From Welwitschia mirabilis (lineage: Eukaryota > Gnetophyta > Gnetopsida > Welwitschiales): a stretch of 64,000 bases of DNA. A program made the translations under genes and the position numbers. The stretch is from contig JBOZIK010000001.1 of NCBI GenBank assembly GCA_051453625.1, forward strand, positions 276,865,962-276,929,961, read 5' to 3'. Each line of letters starts with the position of its first letter. Position 1 is the first letter of the stretch. Positions 36,430 to 47,794 of the stretch are shown piece by piece. Below the pieces are notes generated by a model, which made no database searches, had not been told where the DNA came from, and saw only the letters and a program-made list of their open reading frames with translations.

Positions 36430-36720
36430 ACAAGGAAGCAGGTTCTCCCTTCTCCACTTCCTCAGCTTATTTGCACTTATGTGATTAAGTCCCTAAGGTA
36501 GACTAGTTTTCTTTGGTTCAGAATCATTTTGCAATACCAAAACACTCTTTTATTACTTATTTATCCTGCAATAATAGACTATTTATCAAAGATAGATTAC
36601 TTAAGCTTAGGTTTCTGATTGATGCTAAATGTAATTCATGTGGTCTGGTTAAAGAATCAAGAAATTATATTTTCTTTGATCGCCCTCCATGTTCTCTTCT
36701 TCTTTAGTCTGCACTAAATC
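36430..36720 (+). pseudogene. LINE zf-RVT region
   Basis: IPKHSFITYL, NRLFIKDRLLKL, C-N-S-C-G and a final FFDRPPCSLLL resemble the zinc-binding domain after plant LINE RTs. Only one stop precedes it at about 36485. Confidence 0.8.
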
Positions 36721-37224
36721 TAATTCACTCACACCCCTTTGTAGTTTCCTGGAATGATTTGATGAGCTGGCTAAAGTAGAGATTTAGATCTAGATCCTTC
36801 TAGCATAGCATCACTATGTTTCTAGTCATTGCATGCATCTATCATGTTTGAGAAGGCAGAAACATAAAAAAATTCAAGTAGAAAGAGTTTTTCATCCTTT
36901 ACATTATTAAAAGAAATTAAGATGCAATTAAATTTCAAGCTTTTCTCCATCTAAAAGCTAAAAGGCACACAGAAAAATTGATCTTGGTGTCAAGTCATAG
37001 GTATCTATCCATAATTTTTGAAAAGAAATTCTAATCATTCAACCCAGTCCACTTCTCAACTATCTTCCCCTACTCTAGAGATACACTAATTTCCCCTTTT
37101 ACTCTTCTCCTTGTATGGTTTGTCTCTCGAAATTTTATAAGTCCTGCTCATAGGAACTTATCATTACTTTTGGGTTGATGGTAGATTTATTATATTTGAG
37201 GCTATTTTTGGAAAAAAATATTGC

Positions 37225-37740
37225 AAGGTTTATTCCTAAGTTTTCTTTGCTCTGCACCCCTTATTTCATTTGAGTGATGATTAAATAACAAGGCTCCCCT
37301 GTTTTAGGCAGAGTGATGAGAGAGAATTTCAAAGGCACTTTAGAAATCTTTCACAGCCTAGTACATAGATCCCTTATTGAAGATTTTAGACACTGATGCA
37401 TATTTAAATTAAAATTACTAGTGATGAGGGAAGAACTAATCTCCTTAAGGTTTTTTTAGAAAAGCTTTATAGATCTCAAAACTTGGTTTCCTTCGCTTTG
37501 CATCCCTTATTTTAATTAAGCAATGATCAAATAACAAGACTCTCCTATTTCAGGTAGAGTAAATTTGGTAGTTATGGAGAGATTGTTAAAAATGTTAGTG
37601 CCTTGTCTATGATGATCAAGAAAAGTTTCATAGTAGACCCCTTTTTGAAGACTTCAGACATCGATGCATGATCAAATTAAAAATGCTAGCATGTTTTTTC
37701 AATGAAAGAAGATGACTTCTTTTTTTAAACTAGAGCCATA
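37225..37740 (+). repeat. Tandem ~250-bp duplication in the LINE 3' region
   Basis: Two units share ordered anchors: ctttgctctgcacccc (37244) with cttcgctttgcatccc (37491); then 'aataacaaggctcccctgtttt' with 'aataacaagactctcctatttc'; then a 'tgaagattttagacactgatgc' with 'tgaagacttcagacatcgatgc'. The units have diverged mostly by transitions. Confidence 0.85.
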
Positions 37741-38229
37741 GGACAATAGAAGAGATTTTGTTGTTTCCTAATATATCAAGTTTTTTAAGGTCTATGATCA
37801 TGAAGATATTTGTAGTGCCCCCTTAGATCTTATGATGAGGAAGGAAGCTACCTATCTTTCCATGCTGTGTGATACTAAGCAAAGATCTAGTTTTCCAAAT
37901 TGAAAATCAAGAAAAAGATCTTCCCAGGTAGTCCTTACTACTACCTTAACTTTAATCCTCCCCTATTTTTAAATGCCCTTAAAAAAAAAGGAAAAAGCCT
38001 AGATTAGATCCATCTTTCTATTTTCTGTAAGAGTTGTAGTATAATTTTCTAGCAATGAAAACTCTCAAATTTCATACCTAAAAAAAAATAAAAGCATTAC
38101 TACTATCATAAAAATAATTTTAAAAGTGATGACCAATCCTTATTAAGAAAAGGAGATCAGATTACAAATTTAGATGAAGAAAAGGAAAACTAAAATCTAG
38201 TCACATCAAATATTTTATGGCCATAGTAG

Positions 38230-38420
38230 ATGAAAAGACTAATGGAACAGCTTGATGCATTGATAGTGGATGCATCCATCATATGTCTAGAAATATGAAA
38301 ATTTTTCAATTCCCATAAAGATATGATGTAGGTATAGTTAGATTTGGAAAAAAAAATAATTATGAAAAGATTGAAGGCCAAGGAAGCATTAAAGTACTAT
38401 CTACAATAGATTGTCAATTA
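38230..38420 (+). pseudogene. Protease remnant of Copia A
   Basis: CIDSGCIHHMSRN contains an intact D-S-G (38262-38270), followed by GIVRFGKKN and the GQGSIKV strand. Only single stops interrupt it. Confidence 0.85.
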
Positions 38421-38629
38421 TATAAGGTGTGTTATTTGTTTCAGCTTTATCTGATAATTTGTTAATTATTAAATAATTAGCAGGAAAGGGATATTCTATA
38501 TCTTTTAATGAATCAGAATGTAGAATTAGACATAAGAATATAGGAGAAGAGATTCTCACTCTAACAAATAAAGGTTTAGATCTCTATTACTTAGATGTAA
38601 AAAGAACATAAACAAAATTAAGTAGTATT

Positions 38630-39420
38630 GCTCTAAGAAATAATTTAGTTTCTAAAAGATGGTATATAAGATATGAACATTTGAATTCTACTAATCTAAA
38701 CAAAATGATAAAAAATAATTAGTGAATGGATTAGAAAGTTTTAAAAATCTAAAAGTCTAGGAATGTAAAGCTTGTAACAAATGTAAAGTAATTGTAGAAC
38801 TGCATTACAAATAGAAGTTAGCTGTAGCAAACCTTTGAAATTAGTATGTGTAGATGTTTTTGGTCTAACCAGTTTTCCTAGTGTATTAGGTAATTGTTAT
38901 TTTCTTTTGATAATTAATGATTGTACAAGGTTTGCATGGGTACATTTCATGAAACTTAAATCTAAAATACTTATGCTTCTAAAAGTTGGATTGCTTAATT
39001 AGAAAAAGAAAGCAATTTTAAGGTTTTCAGAGTTTGTACAAATAATGATGATGAATTAAAATAAAAGATCTTTAAGAATTTCTTGTTAGAAATGGCATCA
39101 AGCATCAATGAACTGAACCCTACATCCACCTCAAAATGGGATTATAGAATGGAAGAATATATCATTGGTGATCATGACTTGAATAATATTGTTTCAAGAA
39201 AAGATTCCAAAAATGTTTTGGATAGATATCATACATACAATTGTATATCTTTAGAATTTTCAAATCATAGCAAATGAAGTGGCTCAGACACCCTACAAAA
39301 AATGATACAATTGAAAACCAAATATTTTTCATCTTAAATCTTTGACTGCATCTATTATAAGTTGAAACAAGGTGAATACCTAAGCAAATTTAATGTAAGA
39401 AGTAAAAAAATGCTTGCTTG
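38630..39420 (+). pseudogene. Integrase remnant of Copia A
   Basis: The pre-integrase H-L-N-S-T-N-L segment, C-K-A-C-x-K-C-K, and a core with DVFG and NDCTRFAWVHFMK can be read with frame changes. After 39080 the core is scrambled, with an open stretch 39083-39277 in a wrong frame. Confidence 0.75.
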
Positions 39421-39909
39421 TTGATTACTCTCTTACTTGTAAAGGCTATCAAGTCAATGATTTAGAGGATAACAGAATATATGAATTAAATCTTATAACC
39501 TCTAGAAAGAACCAATTTCTAGTAGATGATAAAACAATCTTATCACTAGTAACTACTAATAATGAAAAGCACATCTATTCACCATAAGTTGTTTCTTACA
39601 TTCATGCAAACGTGGAATCCCTTCAATCAAATGAAGATACTTATCAACATGATGATGTAAACCATGAGCACACATGTTTTAAAAATGAAATAATAATAGA
39701 ACCAATTCCAGATAATGTCCAAAACACTATTGAATGTAAAGGAGGCAAATTTAGCCAAATGAGGAAGCAAGTTAATTAATAGAATGCTATACCAAGTAGA
39801 TTAGAAAGGGATAATAGACACATCAAAATTATCTTTCTAAGAAAAGATGATATGTCAAAAAACATAGAAGAGGTAATTAAGGACAAAGATTAAAAAGCTA
39901 TAATTGAAG

Positions 39910-40277
39910 AAGAATTGATACAAATTGAAAAGTATAAGACTTGAAAATTATATGATCTTTCTATTGTTAAGAAGATGCTTAAACTAAAATGGACATTTAG
40001 AAAAAGGTCAATCCTGATGATTCATTTCAAAAAATAAAGACAAGAATTATAGTTCAAGGTTTTCCCTATGATGCTAGAATAGATTATAAGGAAACATTTG
40101 CCCCTATTTGATAATTGAAGAGAGAGAGAACATTCATTACCCTTACAACTCCACAGTAATGGAAGTTGTAACAAATGGATGTTAACATTTTTACACGGCA
40201 AAATTAACAAAGATATTTATGCATGACGACCTCTTAGATTCATTAAAGCTAATTAGAAAGATAAAGGATATAGGCTA
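39910..40277 (+). pseudogene. Reverse transcriptase of Copia A, 5' half
   Basis: LKWTFRK, then K-x-R-I-I-V-Q-G-F, then YKETFAPI, and a QMDVN-like plus HGKINKDIY segment. The sequence is cut at 40277 by Copia B in the motif that reads V-Y-R-L. The other half starts at 46649. Confidence 0.85.
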
Positions 40278-40830
40278 TGTTAGATTATATTTCGCCAATT
40301 AATGTTAAACTAATATCTTTTATGAATCGAATTTTGTGTATCTTGTGCATAAAATATTAGCCACTTATAGGTTAGAAGCTAAAGTAAGAGTATTACATTT
40401 TAATCACTAGAAACCTATTAAATTCACTTACCTTCTTAAGGAATCAAATGAACTTTCAAGCGGTCAACTGCACCTAGAGCATACTCTAAAAATTGAACTA
40501 AATTCAGAGGGGTCTATTGGATTTCTAAGGGATCGATCAAATCTGTGGACTTAAGAACCAGTATCCCTGAACTAATTATTAAGGAGTTGACTGGACTTAT
40601 GAGTAATTGACTGAACCCATGAACCTAAGAAATATTACTTTTGATTTAATTATTAAGGGGTTGATCATATCTTTAAGGGGTTAACCAAACTTGAGCACTG
40701 TGCACCTGATATCCTTAAACTGATCATTAAGGAGTCGATTGGATACCTGAGGGATCAACTAGACTTGAAGAAGGTAACTAGATAGATATAACTAGATGCG
40801 AGGTCAACCAGATACCTATTAAGAACTATA
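40278..40830 (+). repeat. 5' LTR of Copia B, truncated
   Basis: It aligns with the first ~550 bp of 45198-46643, then passes directly to coding sequence, so the downstream LTR part, primer site and gag start were deleted. Confidence 0.85.
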
Positions 40831-41185
40831 CTTAGAATGTGAAAAGTTGGCTAAAAGGATTAATGATCTGAATAAGACTGTAAACTCTCTTACCAAAAAA
40901 AAGGAGAAAATGGAATTGAGTTATAAAAAGATCAAAGTCAAAAACTCTGATCTCATCCTATAGGTAAAAGACTATCTCATTTTGTTAATAATTTTTCTGG
41001 TGGTTCTTCTAAATTAGAATAGATGCTTGAATTTTAGAATCCTACTAATAATAAATTAGGTATTGGGATCATATCTTAAAAACTTCAAAGATAGAAAAAT
41101 TAGGTGATGTTGTAAAGCAAGTTCATCTTAAAAGTCACTTGTCATTTTTGTGGAAAGACAAGTTATTCAAAACTTTTTTGCAATT
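40831..41185 (+). pseudogene. gag remnant of Copia B with coiled coil and knuckle
   Basis: LECEKLAKRINDLNKTVNSL is a heptad-like coiled coil common in Sirevirus-type gag proteins. A knuckle at 41140-41181 reads C-x2-C-x4-Y-x4-C, with tyrosine replacing histidine (CAT to TAT). Confidence 0.8.
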
Positions 41186-41344
41186 CTAGAAAGTTAATGT
41201 TATTTTGAAACTTAGTTAGTACTTTTCTTTTTAAATTCATTCCAAGAGGAGATGTATCACATAAGTATAAAAAAGTAAGTGGGTAAAAGCTAATGATCTA
41301 AAAAGTCTCTTAATTTAGTCAGCTTTCAAGGTCTCAAATAGAAG

Positions 41345-41700
41345 TAGCTATTATCTAGACAATGGATGTTCAACATGTATGATGAGAGAAAAATTAGATT
41401 TAAGTAATAAAGTAACTTTAATGGAGGATAAGTGACTTTTAGTAATAATAAAAGAGCAAAAATAGAAGGTATCAAAAGCATCAATGGAGGTAAGCTTCCT
41501 AGAATTAATGAAGTTTTATATGTGAATTGCTTAAAGCATAATTTATTGAGTATTAATTAAATATGTAACAAAGGTCACAAGTAGTTTTTGATAAGTTAAA
41601 ATGTGAAATTTTGCATGAAAAATCAAACAAAGTAATCCTTATATCAAATAGAATAGATAACTTATATAGCATAGACCAATCATTTTACCTATGTTATTTT
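41345..41700 (+). pseudogene. Protease and pre-integrase start of Copia B
   Basis: YYLDNGCSTCM is the active site with D-S-G changed to D-N-G, followed by VTFSNNKRAKIEGI and INEVLYVNCLKHNLLSIN, well conserved in Copia proteases. Confidence 0.85.
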
Positions 41701-41724
41701 TCAAATGTTCCTCAAGAAGAGCCT

Positions 41725-42208
41725 TGGCATAAATGATTAGGTCATGTTAATTATGATTAATTAAAAATGATTATTTATAAAAACATTATGAAAGGTATCC
41801 CTAAGATAAATGTAGAAAAACAAGATTTATGCAAGGTGTGATAAAAGGGAAAAAAAATAACAACTTTACATAAAAATAAAAATTATACTTTCACAACTCT
41901 GCCATTAGAGCTTATTCATATGGACTTGGGAGGCCCTGCTCAAACTTAAAGTCTATGTGATAAACATTATTTTCTCACTATGGTTGATGGCTTTTCTAGA
42001 TACACTTGGGTATCCTTCCTGTTAAACAAATCTGAAGCATACAATATTAGATTGAGATATGCAAAAGTATTCAAAATGAGAAAGGGTATGCAATAAAGAA
42101 AATAAGAAGTAATCATAGTAATGAAATTGAAAACCATTTCTCTAAGAAATATTGCATTTATAATGGAATTGATCATCAATTTTCAGCCTCAAAGATACTA
42201 CAACAAAA
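41725..42208 (+). pseudogene. Integrase remnant of Copia B, first part
   Basis: WHK-x-LGHVNYD, KGIPKINVEKQDLC, PLELIHMDLGGPAQT and MVDGFSRYTWVSFL are clearly integrase; it ends at IDHQFSAS-x-x-x-QQ right at the gap 42209-42308. Confidence 0.9.
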
Positions 42209-42308
42209 NNNNNNNNNNNNNNNNNNNNNNNNNNNNNNNNNNNNNNNNNNNNNNNNNNNNNNNNNNNNNNNNNNNNNNNNNNNNNNNNNNNNNNNNNNNN
42301 NNNNNNNN
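42209..42308. other. 100-base assembly gap
   Basis: The sequence left of the gap is homologous to 42841-42976, not to the sequence right of the gap. The join may be wrong or may reflect a real duplication. Confidence 0.9.
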
Positions 42309-42840
42309 GAACACTTTATGAGTAAAAAGGGCATAACAAAGAACCATTGAATGATGATTGATTACACCATAAAAGTAAAAATCATTTTGGAATTGATTGT
42401 TGGAACTGTTACTAAAGACATGTATCTAATATAAGCTCATCAACTATCACAATCATATCACTAGGACATACCATCAAAGGAGAAGCTATGCTATTATGCA
42501 CGTTTCATTATTTGAGGCTTGTTCTTCCTTAATATTAAGTTATTGACACATCATTATTAGACTATTTTATTTGTAGAATCTTTTGTTTTTGGTTTAACTA
42601 TTTTCATCTACATCTCTCTTATGAGGGTCCCTTCTTAGGGGTTCCAAATTGTAAGGCATCTATTATAAGAGTGTGCCCTTTAAGATTTGATAAGTGCTTA
42701 TGAGTACTTTAGGCTTATTATTCTATTAAAATCTCTTGAGGGTAAGAGAGTGCTACTTTGAGAGGAGCATCTCATTTGTATATAATGCTAGGATTCTTTA
42801 AAAGCACTACTATATATTGGGTTAAGATTTGAAAAAAGAT
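42309..42840. other. Unidentified 530-bp insert within Copia B integrase
   Basis: No Copia domain or other gene is visible. It separates two diverged copies of the same integrase segment. Confidence 0.5.
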
Positions 42841-43300
42841 TTAAAATAAAAAAGGGTATACCATAAAGAAAATAATAAGTAACCATGGTGGTAAATTTGA
42901 CATCATCATTTTGAAAACTATTTCATTGATAATGAAATTGATCATCAATTTTCAGCCTCAAAGATACCACAACAAAATGGTATAGCTAAAATAAAGAACA
43001 AATTCCTCCAAGAAAGGGCATGAGCCATGATAAATGATAAAGAGATTTCCAAATCATTTTAGGCTGAGGCAGTTAGCATAACATGCTATATTATTAACAA
43101 AGTATATCTTAAGCCTGATAAAGATAAAATTCCATATGAGTTATAAAAAGAAAGACAACCTAATGTTTCGTATTTTAAAGTATTTAGAAGTAAATGCTAT
43201 GTGCTAAAAGATGAGAATATTTAAGCAAATTTAACTCTAAAGCCAATGAAGCTATTTTTTTAGGCTACTAAACTAGAAGTAATGCATGTCAAGTTTTCAA
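42841..43300 (+). pseudogene. Integrase remnant of Copia B, second part
   Basis: It repeats the IDHQFSAS-x-x-PQQ segment and continues with NGIAK, a catalytic-region remnant, CYIINKVYLKPDKDK and later V-F-x-S-K-C-Y-V-L-K-D. Stops occur in several places. Confidence 0.85.
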
Positions 43301-43576
43301 TAAGAGAAGTTTAATAGTAGAAGAGTCAATAAATATGCAAATTGATGAGTTTAATACAAGACCAAATTTTTTAGATGAAGATGAAGTCATATCTACAAGT
43401 ATCCCCACAACAAATGAAGTGACTACGAAAAATAGTAAAGCTTCTACAAAAGAATGCATAAGTAAAAGGATTAAAGAGTTCAAAGATTACCTATTAGAAT
43501 TTATTATTGTAGAAGTTGGTTCAAAAATAAAGACAAGAAGTTATATGAAGAATTTATATGCTCACACTTGTTAGGT

Positions 43577-44130
43577 TTCAAATAATGTTTCATTTAGCAA
43601 TGACTAAACGTCGTCTGGACGCTTTATCACCACGACTTTTCTGTGCTGACTTTTATTTACTTAGCAAGATCTTTTTTGCCAACTTTCATTGACTAATCCT
43701 TGCCTCCAACTTTCGTCAACTAGTCTCCAACTTTTGTCAACTAGTCTCTGACATTCACCAATTAGTCTTCAATTTTTTTGGCCAACTAGTCCCTTGTAGT
43801 ACATAATAAATCTCATATAGAGATCATAAAAAAAATACTAAAGGCATGATTACACTAAATAAAATTAATAGTTACATGTGTTTAATCTTTTATCACCTTC
43901 TCTCATCAATAATGGCATGAAATAATGATAATTATTAGTGTATTTCATTTTATTATTAAAGTTGTAATTTTTATTCATATCTTATTTACTTATTTCTTTA
44001 TATATGTTTTAAGATTGCCAAATTTTTTGATCGAATTTTTTGCTGACTAGTCTCCAACTTAACGACTCGACTCTTTTTTTGAGATTGCCAACTTTTTACT
44101 TTCACTGACTATTTAATCATTGGTTTTAAA
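43577..44130. other. AT-rich block where the RT of Copia B should be
   Basis: The ~900-bp RT region is missing. In its place is a stretch with repeated 'ccaactttcgtcaactagtct'-like words (43700-43800 and 44045-44105). I cannot assign it to a family. Confidence 0.55.
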
Positions 44131-44134
44131 ATAG

Positions 44135-44465
44135 AGTCCAAGAAATTTAAAGAAGCTAAAAATCATGAGGAATGAATCAAAGAAATGCTAAAGGACTTTA
44201 ATGTTAATTTTAAATAAGTCCCTATCTTTTATGGCAATACTAGTGCTATAAACATATCTAAAAGCTTGTACAACACTTAAGAACTAAACATATTGAGCTA
44301 AGGCTTCCTTTTCTAATAGATAAAGTTGAAAAAGAACACATATCTATGAAATTTGTAAGTATATATCGACATCTGGCAGATATTTTTACTAAACCCTTGA
44401 ATTTTAATACTGTCCTTCATCTCATGAATGAACTAAAAATTATCTTACCATTCTTTAGCTGATTG
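44135..44465 (+). pseudogene. RNase H end of Copia B
   Basis: VPIFYGNTSAINISKS and a C-terminal T-Y-R-H-L-A-D-I-F-T-K-P in shifted frames identify the end of Copia pol. A purine-rich AAAGGGGGAGAA at about 44700 and AAAGGAGAAGA just before the LTR (45186-45196) are polypurine-tract candidates. Confidence 0.85.
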
Positions 44466-45197
44466 TAGGACAGTCAACTAGATCCATGATTTTATTGATG
44501 AGAGATGATTAATCAACTAGAATAAATGCCTGATCACCTAGATCCTTAGCTCTACAGGCTACCTCAGAGGAAGCTCATAATGCAGAATAGAAGTTAGTCA
44601 TAGAGTAGGCATTGTATTATCTAATTAAATTTTTTTTATATGATTATGTTTGTTCTCTATTTTTGCTTATGTGTTTTTATCTTCTTTATCATTGATGTCA
44701 AAAGGGGGAGAATTAGTTATATTTTTTTAATGATTTCAGATGTAATTTGCTCTTGATGAGCACTTTTACTTTGTACTACTTAGCTTAATGAAATAAAAAT
44801 TTACTTTTATTCTCTTACATTTGTATTTCCAATTTTTTTGTAGTGCAATTCAAATATCCATATGACATTAAATTTTCTAATATGTTAAATATTAAGGAAC
44901 CAAATGATGTTTATCCTATATTTGAAATGAGATTTAAATTTTCAATCATTAAAGTGTTAAATATTATATGATCAAAATGGTGCGTCTCATAAATATTGTT
45001 TTTATTAAATATCCAAATGTATACCTTAAATTGTTTTTATTTTAGCATGAAATAAGACTTATCAAAATGTTTTCATTTAATTTTAAAAGGCTTAATATTT
45101 TTGAAAAACTTAATAAGCATTTCATCAGGGGGAGTTTTCTCAATTTTAATATTTTTACAACTAAGGAATGTTTGTCATTAATGTTAAAGGAGAAGAT

Positions 45198-46643
45198 TGT
45201 TAGATTATGTTTTATCAATTAATGTCAAAATAATGTTTTCTGTGAAGTGAATTTTGTATATCTTATAAAGATAATATTGACCACTTATAGATAAGATGCT
45301 AAATCTAGGAATGTTACATTATAATCACTAGAAACCTATCAAGTTCACTTACCCTCTTGAAGGATCAACCGAAATTTCAAGGGATCGACCACACCTAAAG
45401 CATATTCTCAGAATTGAACTAAATTAAGAGGGATTGATAGGATTTTTGAGCGATCGATTGGACTGTAAACCTGAGAACTAGTATCCCTAAACCGATTATT
45501 GAGTGGATCAGACCTATGAGGGGTCAACTAAACCTATTAACCTGAGAATTAGTACTCTTGAACCAATTATGAAGGGGTTAACTAGATCTTTAAGAGGTCA
45601 ATCATACTTGAGCACTATGCATCTGATATCCCTGAGCCAATCATCAAGGGGTCGATTAGATACTTGAGGGATCAACTAGACATGATGTAGAAAACTGGAA
45701 TGAATCTTTATCAAGATGAGTGGGTGACTGAATAGATATGCGGGCAACTAGATGAAGGGTCAACTAGATCCTGAGGGGTTAATCAAACATGGAGTCATAA
45801 GAAACTAAGGTGACCAAAAGGTTTACTCAAGTGAGCTATTAGAGGTCAACTAGACATTTGAGGGGTCAACCAGTCAGAATAAAAAAGAAATTTTATATTT
45901 GTGATGTATCCATTTTGTAGCCATTTATAACCATTGGAAGTGCATTTTTAATTGTAATAAACCCTAAAAGACTTCGATTATAAATAGCCAAGAGAGAAAT
46001 CTCTAAGAAAACATTTTGACTTTTTAATCTTTAACCAAATAATATGAAGAACTATGATTTATCACTATACTAGCTTGGCATTATATTCTTGACGAAAGAC
46101 AAGTCAAGTTCTATTGTATCTATACATTCAAGGTTAGATCTTGTACTTTATTGTTGTATCATCTATAAACGAAGAGCTTCATCACAATATTTGTACTTAA
46201 AAATGAGTTATATCAGTGCACTAGGGCATTCTTACCATTACTATTACATCCTTTAAAGGTTAAGACTTATCCTGCAAAAGTCCATTGGAAAGTTGAGACT
46301 TAGCTTACAAAAGTCCATTGAAAAGGTTAAGACTTACCTTACAAAAGTCTATGTGTAAAGGTTACAGGTGAACCTGTAATACCTGAAAGTATTAATGAAG
46401 ATCTGGATCAGTCTTAGCAATAAGCTAATCATTAAGAGTAAAGTAGGGGGTTTCTTAAATCACTATTAAACTCATGTGCTTTTGATTGGTATTTGTGTTC
46501 TTTCTGTTATTCTTATTTTTCCAAATACTTTTAGTTTATATGCACAAGTCTTCTAATGATTTATCTCAAGAAACTTTTTATCATAAGGTTATTTGATTTT
46601 TTTAAGCCTATTCACCCTCCCTTTATGGTTCTCGATCTTATCA
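45198..46643 (+). repeat. 3' LTR of Copia B with a minisatellite and TATA box
   Basis: 1446 bp, TGTTAG...TATCA. Between 45363 and 45880 it holds about 15 degenerate copies of GGGGTCAACTAGAC. A TATAAATAG box lies at 45979-45987, so the array is in the upstream promoter part. Three copies of 'aaaggttaagactta..ctacaaaagtc'-like words occur at 46255-46355. Confidence 0.9.
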
Positions 46644-46648
46644 AGCTA

Positions 46649-47757
46649 CACAAAACACTCTATGAATTAAACTAGACACCTCGTGCTTGGTCTTAGCTAT
46701 TAGATACATACATGAAAAAAGTTGAATGTGAGAAAGGCCAAACTAATACCACTCTCTACAAGTTGGTGATAAATCATGAACACTTATTTATTATTTTTTA
46801 TGTGCATGACATTATTTTGTGTGAAAGTTCACAAGACTTGATAGAAAGCTTTAAAACTACATTAAAAAGAGAATTTGACATGACTGATTTAGGCCCATTG
46901 AGCAATTTTTTAGATTATAAATTGATTAGACAATTGATATTATAACAATATCACAAAAGGATTATGCAAAAAATCTGTTTACAAAATTTGGACTATCCTA
47001 CTGCAATCCTAGTAAGAGTCCAATTCATCCCAATTTTTGTCTTAGTAAAAAATATTCTAGTTCCTTATTTGATTAAAAAAACATAACAATCTATAGTGAT
47101 GACCCCCTATATCTTATTGTAACTCGATTAGACATTGAGTTTGGTGTGGTTTATGTAGTCCCCTTTATGTCAAATCCAACTTATAGACACTGGAATGTTA
47201 TGAAAGGTTTACTTTGATATGCTTTAGGAACAATAGATTTTAGTTTGAAATATAGACATCAACAAAATCATATGTTTATGATGTACTATGATTCAGACTG
47301 GGGTGGGTGTCCTAATACTCTCAAAAGCACAAGTGGTTGTTTGTTTATGCTTGGTAAATATCCAATTTCCTAGTCATCAAAAAAGAAAACTCTTGTAGCA
47401 CAGTCTATAGCTCAAGCTAATTATGTATAAATCATAAGGGGAGTACAAGAAGCAATGTGGTTTAGAAAACTCTTCAATAATCTACAATTATCTTTTTCTA
47501 AACTTGTTATAATAATGAGTGATAGTATGAGCACAGTTTCTATTACAATTAATCTTGTGTCGCATCAAAGAACTAGACATTTTGATTTACGATATCATTA
47601 CATATGTGACGCAATTGCTAAGGGGCTGATTAAACTTTACCATGTTCCAAATTTACACCAACTTGCAGATTTTCTAACAAAAGGATTACCATCAGATGCA
47701 ATTAAGAGAATTCAACAAAACATCAAATTGAATTTTGGTCCAACAATCAATTGTTGA
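46649..47757 (+). pseudogene. RT 3' half and RNase H of Copia A
   Basis: KTLYELN-x-TPRAWS, then a 77-codon open stretch with YVHD (46799-46810) instead of YVDD and REFDMTDLGPLSNFLD. RNase H follows with SDWGGCPNTLKSTSGCLFM (ancestral D-x-D-W), then an open stretch 47455-47757 with TRHFDLRYHYICD and LADFLTKGLP, ending 37 bp before the LTR. Confidence 0.9.
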
Positions 47758-47794
47758 TAATGTTGTGTTGTTTTGACCATTTGTAGGATAGTAA

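Larger units (their letters stand above)
32370..38090 (+). mobile_element. L1-type LINE (degenerate), nested in Copia A between gag and protease
   Basis: ORF1 remnants (about 32440-33000), an endonuclease (about 33790-34330), reverse transcriptase (34780-36060) and a zf-RVT region (36430-36720) occur in the order of plant L1 elements. The 3' end is an A-rich tract near 38075-38090. Copia A's protease continues right after. The 5' end and target duplications could not be fixed. Confidence 0.85.
40278..46643 (+). mobile_element. Copia retrotransposon B (degenerate, Sirevirus-like), nested in RT of Copia A
   Basis: LTR remnants at both ends start TGTTAGATTAT; the 3' LTR ends in TATCA. The flanks ggcta (40273-40277) and agcta (46644-46648) are a 5-bp target duplication with one transition, and joining the flanks restores a continuous RT motif of A. 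B keeps a coiled-coil gag, knuckle, protease, integrase and RNase H end but has no RT. The 5' LTR lacks about 900 bp together with the primer site and gag start. Confidence 0.92.
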
